Shown piece after piece: positions 14,153-16,340 of a stretch of DNA of 16,340 nucleotides. Each line of letters starts with the position of its first letter. The stretch's first letter is position 1. Origin of the DNA: CAYXBG01 sp964463145 (lineage in GTDB: Bacteria > Acidobacteriota > UBA6911 > RPQK01 > CBDAPI01); the NCBI GenBank assembly GCA_964463145.1, contig CAYXBG010000035.1, forward strand, positions 1-16,340. The letters run 5' to 3'. Position numbers and translations under genes: made by a program. Under the pieces are notes generated by a model. It was not told where the DNA came from. It worked only from the letters and a program-made list of their open reading frames with translations, and ran no database searches.

Positions 14153-16340
14153 ATGGCCCAACACCCTTTTGTCCATCTTCATCTTCACAGCCATTACAGT
14201 CTTTTGGATGGGGCTAACCGCATTGGAGATGTCGTTTCGAAGGCAGCTGAATTGGGCATGTCAGCTCTAGCGCTAACAGATCACGGAAATCTTTTTGGTG
14301 CAGTTCAATTTCACGATGAGGCCAGAGCTGCAGGAATAAAGCCGATAATAGGTTGCGAAGTTTATGTGGCTAGAGATGGACGTCATACTAAGAGTGGTCG
14401 ATCAGACCGGAGTAATCATTTAGTACTCCTAGCAAAAGACGACGTAGGTTATAGGAATCTAATTCGACTAGTTTCCCTGGGTTACCAGGAGGGGTTTTAT
14501 TATAGGCCCAGAATAGATCTCGATCTTCTTTCTGCCCATTCGGAAGGTCTTTTAGGTCTTTCTGCCTGTCTCAAGGGAATTGTGGCCTGGAACTTATCCC
14601 AAGAAAAATTCGATGAAGCTACTGAAGCTGCTGGGCAGCTTTCCGAAATTCTAGGACCGGGAAATTTCTATCTAGAACTTCAAGACCATGGCATTGAGGA
14701 GCAACGTTTCGTTAATGACCATATTTTAAAGATGAGCAGTGCTCTGGAGCTACCCCTTGTAGCAACCAATGATTGCCATTACCTGGAACAGGATGATTCT
14801 TTTGCCCACGATGTATTGTTATGTGTACAGACAGGAAAGACAATTCATGATACGAATCGTCTTTCTTACAAGACTGATCAATTCTTTTTCAAAACTGCAG
14901 ATGAAATGCAGAAATTGTTCGGACATGTGCCGCGCGCTTTACTGAACACGTTAGAGGTTGCCGAGAAGTGTAACTACCAGTTTAGTGAAACAGAGAATAT
15001 CTTTCCTGATTTCGAGGTTCCGGACGACTTTACGGTAGATTCCTATTTTGAAAAGGTGGTCCGGAAGGGTTTCGAGAAAAGGTTGCCTCGCCTCAAAGAA
15101 TTAGAGAAAGACGGCCAACTTCGTCATGGAATTACTGATTATCACGCACGGCTAGACGATGAAATAAGAATGATTCAAAAGATGCAATTCCCGGGGTATT
15201 TCCTAATAGTATGGGATTTCATCCGGTATGCTCGAAGTGAAGGAATTCCTGTTGGACCGGGCAGAGGATCTGCGGCAGGAAGTCTAGTCGCCTACGCAAT
15301 GAAGATCACAGATATTTACCCTATCCAATACGATCTTCTTTTTGAGCGATTTCTCAATCCGGAAAGGATCACACCTCCAGATATTGATATAGATTTTTGT
15401 ACCCATGGTCGTTCAAAAGTAATTGATTACGTCACTCAGAATTATGGCAGAGAGAATGTTTGCCAGATCATAACTTTTGGGACTATGGCCGCTCGTGGTG
15501 CTATACGGGATGTAGGGCGTGGACTTAACATTCCGTATGCAGAGGTAGACAGACTCGCTAAATTAGTGCCCTTAGAGCTCAATACCACACTTGCTAAGGC
15601 GCTAGATAGTGTTAAGGAACTAAAGGAGCTTACGAGTACTTCCTCTACTTACGAGCAACTTGTGAATGTGGCTCAGCGGTTAGAAGGGCTGTCTAGGCAT
15701 GCCTCAACCCACGCGGCTGGTGTGGTGATCGCCCCCAAGCCACTGATTGACCTGATCCCTCTTTATAAGACTACTCGTGGTGAGCTCATGACACAGTTTC
15801 CGATGTCAGACCTGGAGAGACTCGGACTTTTAAAGATGGATTTTTTGGCCCTCACGACACTTACTGTTATTGACGAGACATTGACACAGGTAAGTGAGCA
15901 ATTTGGAGTTGAATTAGATCTTGCGAAAGTGGATCTAGACGAAAAGGAGACTTTACAGCTTTTCCGAGATGGTCGCACCTCGGGGATTTTCCAGTTTGAA
16001 TCAGGTGGGATGCGCGATATTTTGCGCAGACTCCAGCCGGATCGTTTTGAGGATCTGATCGCCCTGAATGCTCTCTACCGACCAGGTCCTATCCAGGGTG
16101 GGATGATCGACGATTTTATCAGTCGTCGTCATGGGGATGTTGAGATTACGTATGCTCTTCCCCAGTTGGAAGAGACATTAAAAGAGACCTATGGAGTGAT
16201 TGTTTATCAGGAGCAAGTGATGAGGATAGCCAGCCTAGTAGGAGGGTTTTCACTAGGGCAAGCGGATCTTCTCCGGCGGGCGATGGGCAAGAAGAAGAAG
16301 AAGGAAATGGAGAAACAGCGGAAGCTTTTCTTGTTAGGTG
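14153..16340 (+). CDS. dnaE: DNA polymerase III alpha subunit, partial (runs off right edge)
   Basis: Catalytic subunit of the replicative polymerase; the first 729 or so residues are present without a stop. The N-terminal PHP domain starts at once: FVHLHLHSHYSLLDG, ALTDHGNLFG, IIGCEVYV and ATNDCHYL. It keeps the His and Asp metal ligands that E. coli DnaE has lost, so a metal-binding and perhaps proofreading PHP site is likely. The palm follows with GPGRGSAAGSLVAYAM and FLNPERITPPDIDIDFC, which supplies two catalytic aspartates, and LKMDFLALTTL supplies the third. RHASTHAAGVVIA, ALYRPGPIQGGMID and YGVIVYQEQVMRIA also match the family. Start ATG at 14153 because MAQHPFVHLHLHSHYS is the normal beginning; Shine-Dalgarno is weak and the leader AT-rich. 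Confidence 0.97.
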   Translation, partial: MAQHPFVHLHLHSHYSLLDGANRIGDVVSKAAELGMSALALTDHGNLFGAVQFHDEARAAGIKPIIGCEVYVARDGRHTKSGRSDRSNHLVLLAKDDVGYRNLIRLVSLGYQEGFYYRPRIDLDLLSAHSEGLLGLSACLKGIVAWNLSQEKFDEATEAAGQLSEILGPGNFYLELQDHGIEEQRFVNDHILKMSSALELPLVATNDCHYLEQDDSFAHDVLLCVQTGKTIHDTNRLSYKTDQFFFKTADEMQKLFGHVPRALLNTLEVAEKCNYQFSETENIFPDFEVPDDFTVDSYFEKVVRKGFEKRLPRLKELEKDGQLRHGITDYHARLDDEIRMIQKMQFPGYFLIVWDFIRYARSEGIPVGPGRGSAAGSLVAYAMKITDIYPIQYDLLFERFLNPERITPPDIDIDFCTHGRSKVIDYVTQNYGRENVCQIITFGTMAARGAIRDVGRGLNIPYAEVDRLAKLVPLELNTTLAKALDSVKELKELTSTSSTYEQLVNVAQRLEGLSRHASTHAAGVVIAPKPLIDLIPLYKTTRGELMTQFPMSDLERLGLLKMDFLALTTLTVIDETLTQVSEQFGVELDLAKVDLDEKETLQLFRDGRTSGIFQFESGGMRDILRRLQPDRFEDLIALNALYRPGPIQGGMIDDFISRRHGDVEITYALPQLEETLKETYGVIVYQEQVMRIASLVGGFSLGQADLLRRAMGKKKKKEMEKQRKLFLLG

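Overview
The window looks like a chromosomal stretch of a Gram-negative (diderm) bacterium, almost entirely housekeeping and envelope genes. The best guess for lineage is Acidobacteriota or a near relative. This rests on remembered family patterns, not on a search: Pal carries an Ig-like domain between its proline-rich linker and its OmpA-like domain; the energiser of the Tol system is a short TonB-like protein rather than a long helical TolA; and miaB is followed directly by a bifunctional-nuclease (DUF151) gene. The run of exactly ten N inside pal shows that this is a scaffolded draft assembly, probably metagenomic.

Left part (1-4578). On the minus strand lie the 5' end of a secreted-protein gene, an FG-GAP/VCBS repeat gene broken by one frameshift in a homopolymer, and guaA (GMP synthase), which ends two bases before the FG-GAP gene starts. 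Divergent from guaA are uppP (undecaprenyl-diphosphatase) and a secreted protein of unknown function, probably cotranscribed.

Middle (4579-8650). glnA (type I glutamine synthetase with the adenylylation tyrosine region) reads leftward. It is divergent from a thioredoxin-like [2Fe-2S] ferredoxin, and the shared upstream region holds a perfect 22-bp palindrome. The ferredoxin converges on a miaB - bifunctional nuclease pair, with a strongly self-complementary intergenic stretch between them.

Right part (8651-16340). A rightward Tol-Pal cluster: tolQ, tolR, a TonB/TolA-like gene, tolB and pal, tightly packed and closed by a strong terminator-like hairpin, then cpoB (ybgF). Together they link inner-membrane proton-motive force (TolQR), a periplasm-spanning arm (TolA/TonB), a periplasmic propeller (TolB) and a peptidoglycan-binding lipoprotein (Pal); CpoB is the usual periplasmic accessory. 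The cluster is followed by dnaE (DNA polymerase III alpha), which runs off the right edge. Two tiny ORFs sit at gene junctions: a 16-codon leader with a strong Shine-Dalgarno whose stop overlaps the tolQ start, and a 32-codon ORF whose start overlaps the cpoB stop.

I see no CRISPR array, transposase, phage gene, tRNA or rRNA. No clear undescribed multi-gene system is visible. The items most worth a second look are the frameshifted FG-GAP gene, the palindrome in the glnA/ferredoxin control region, the two junctional mini-ORFs and the assembly gap in pal.
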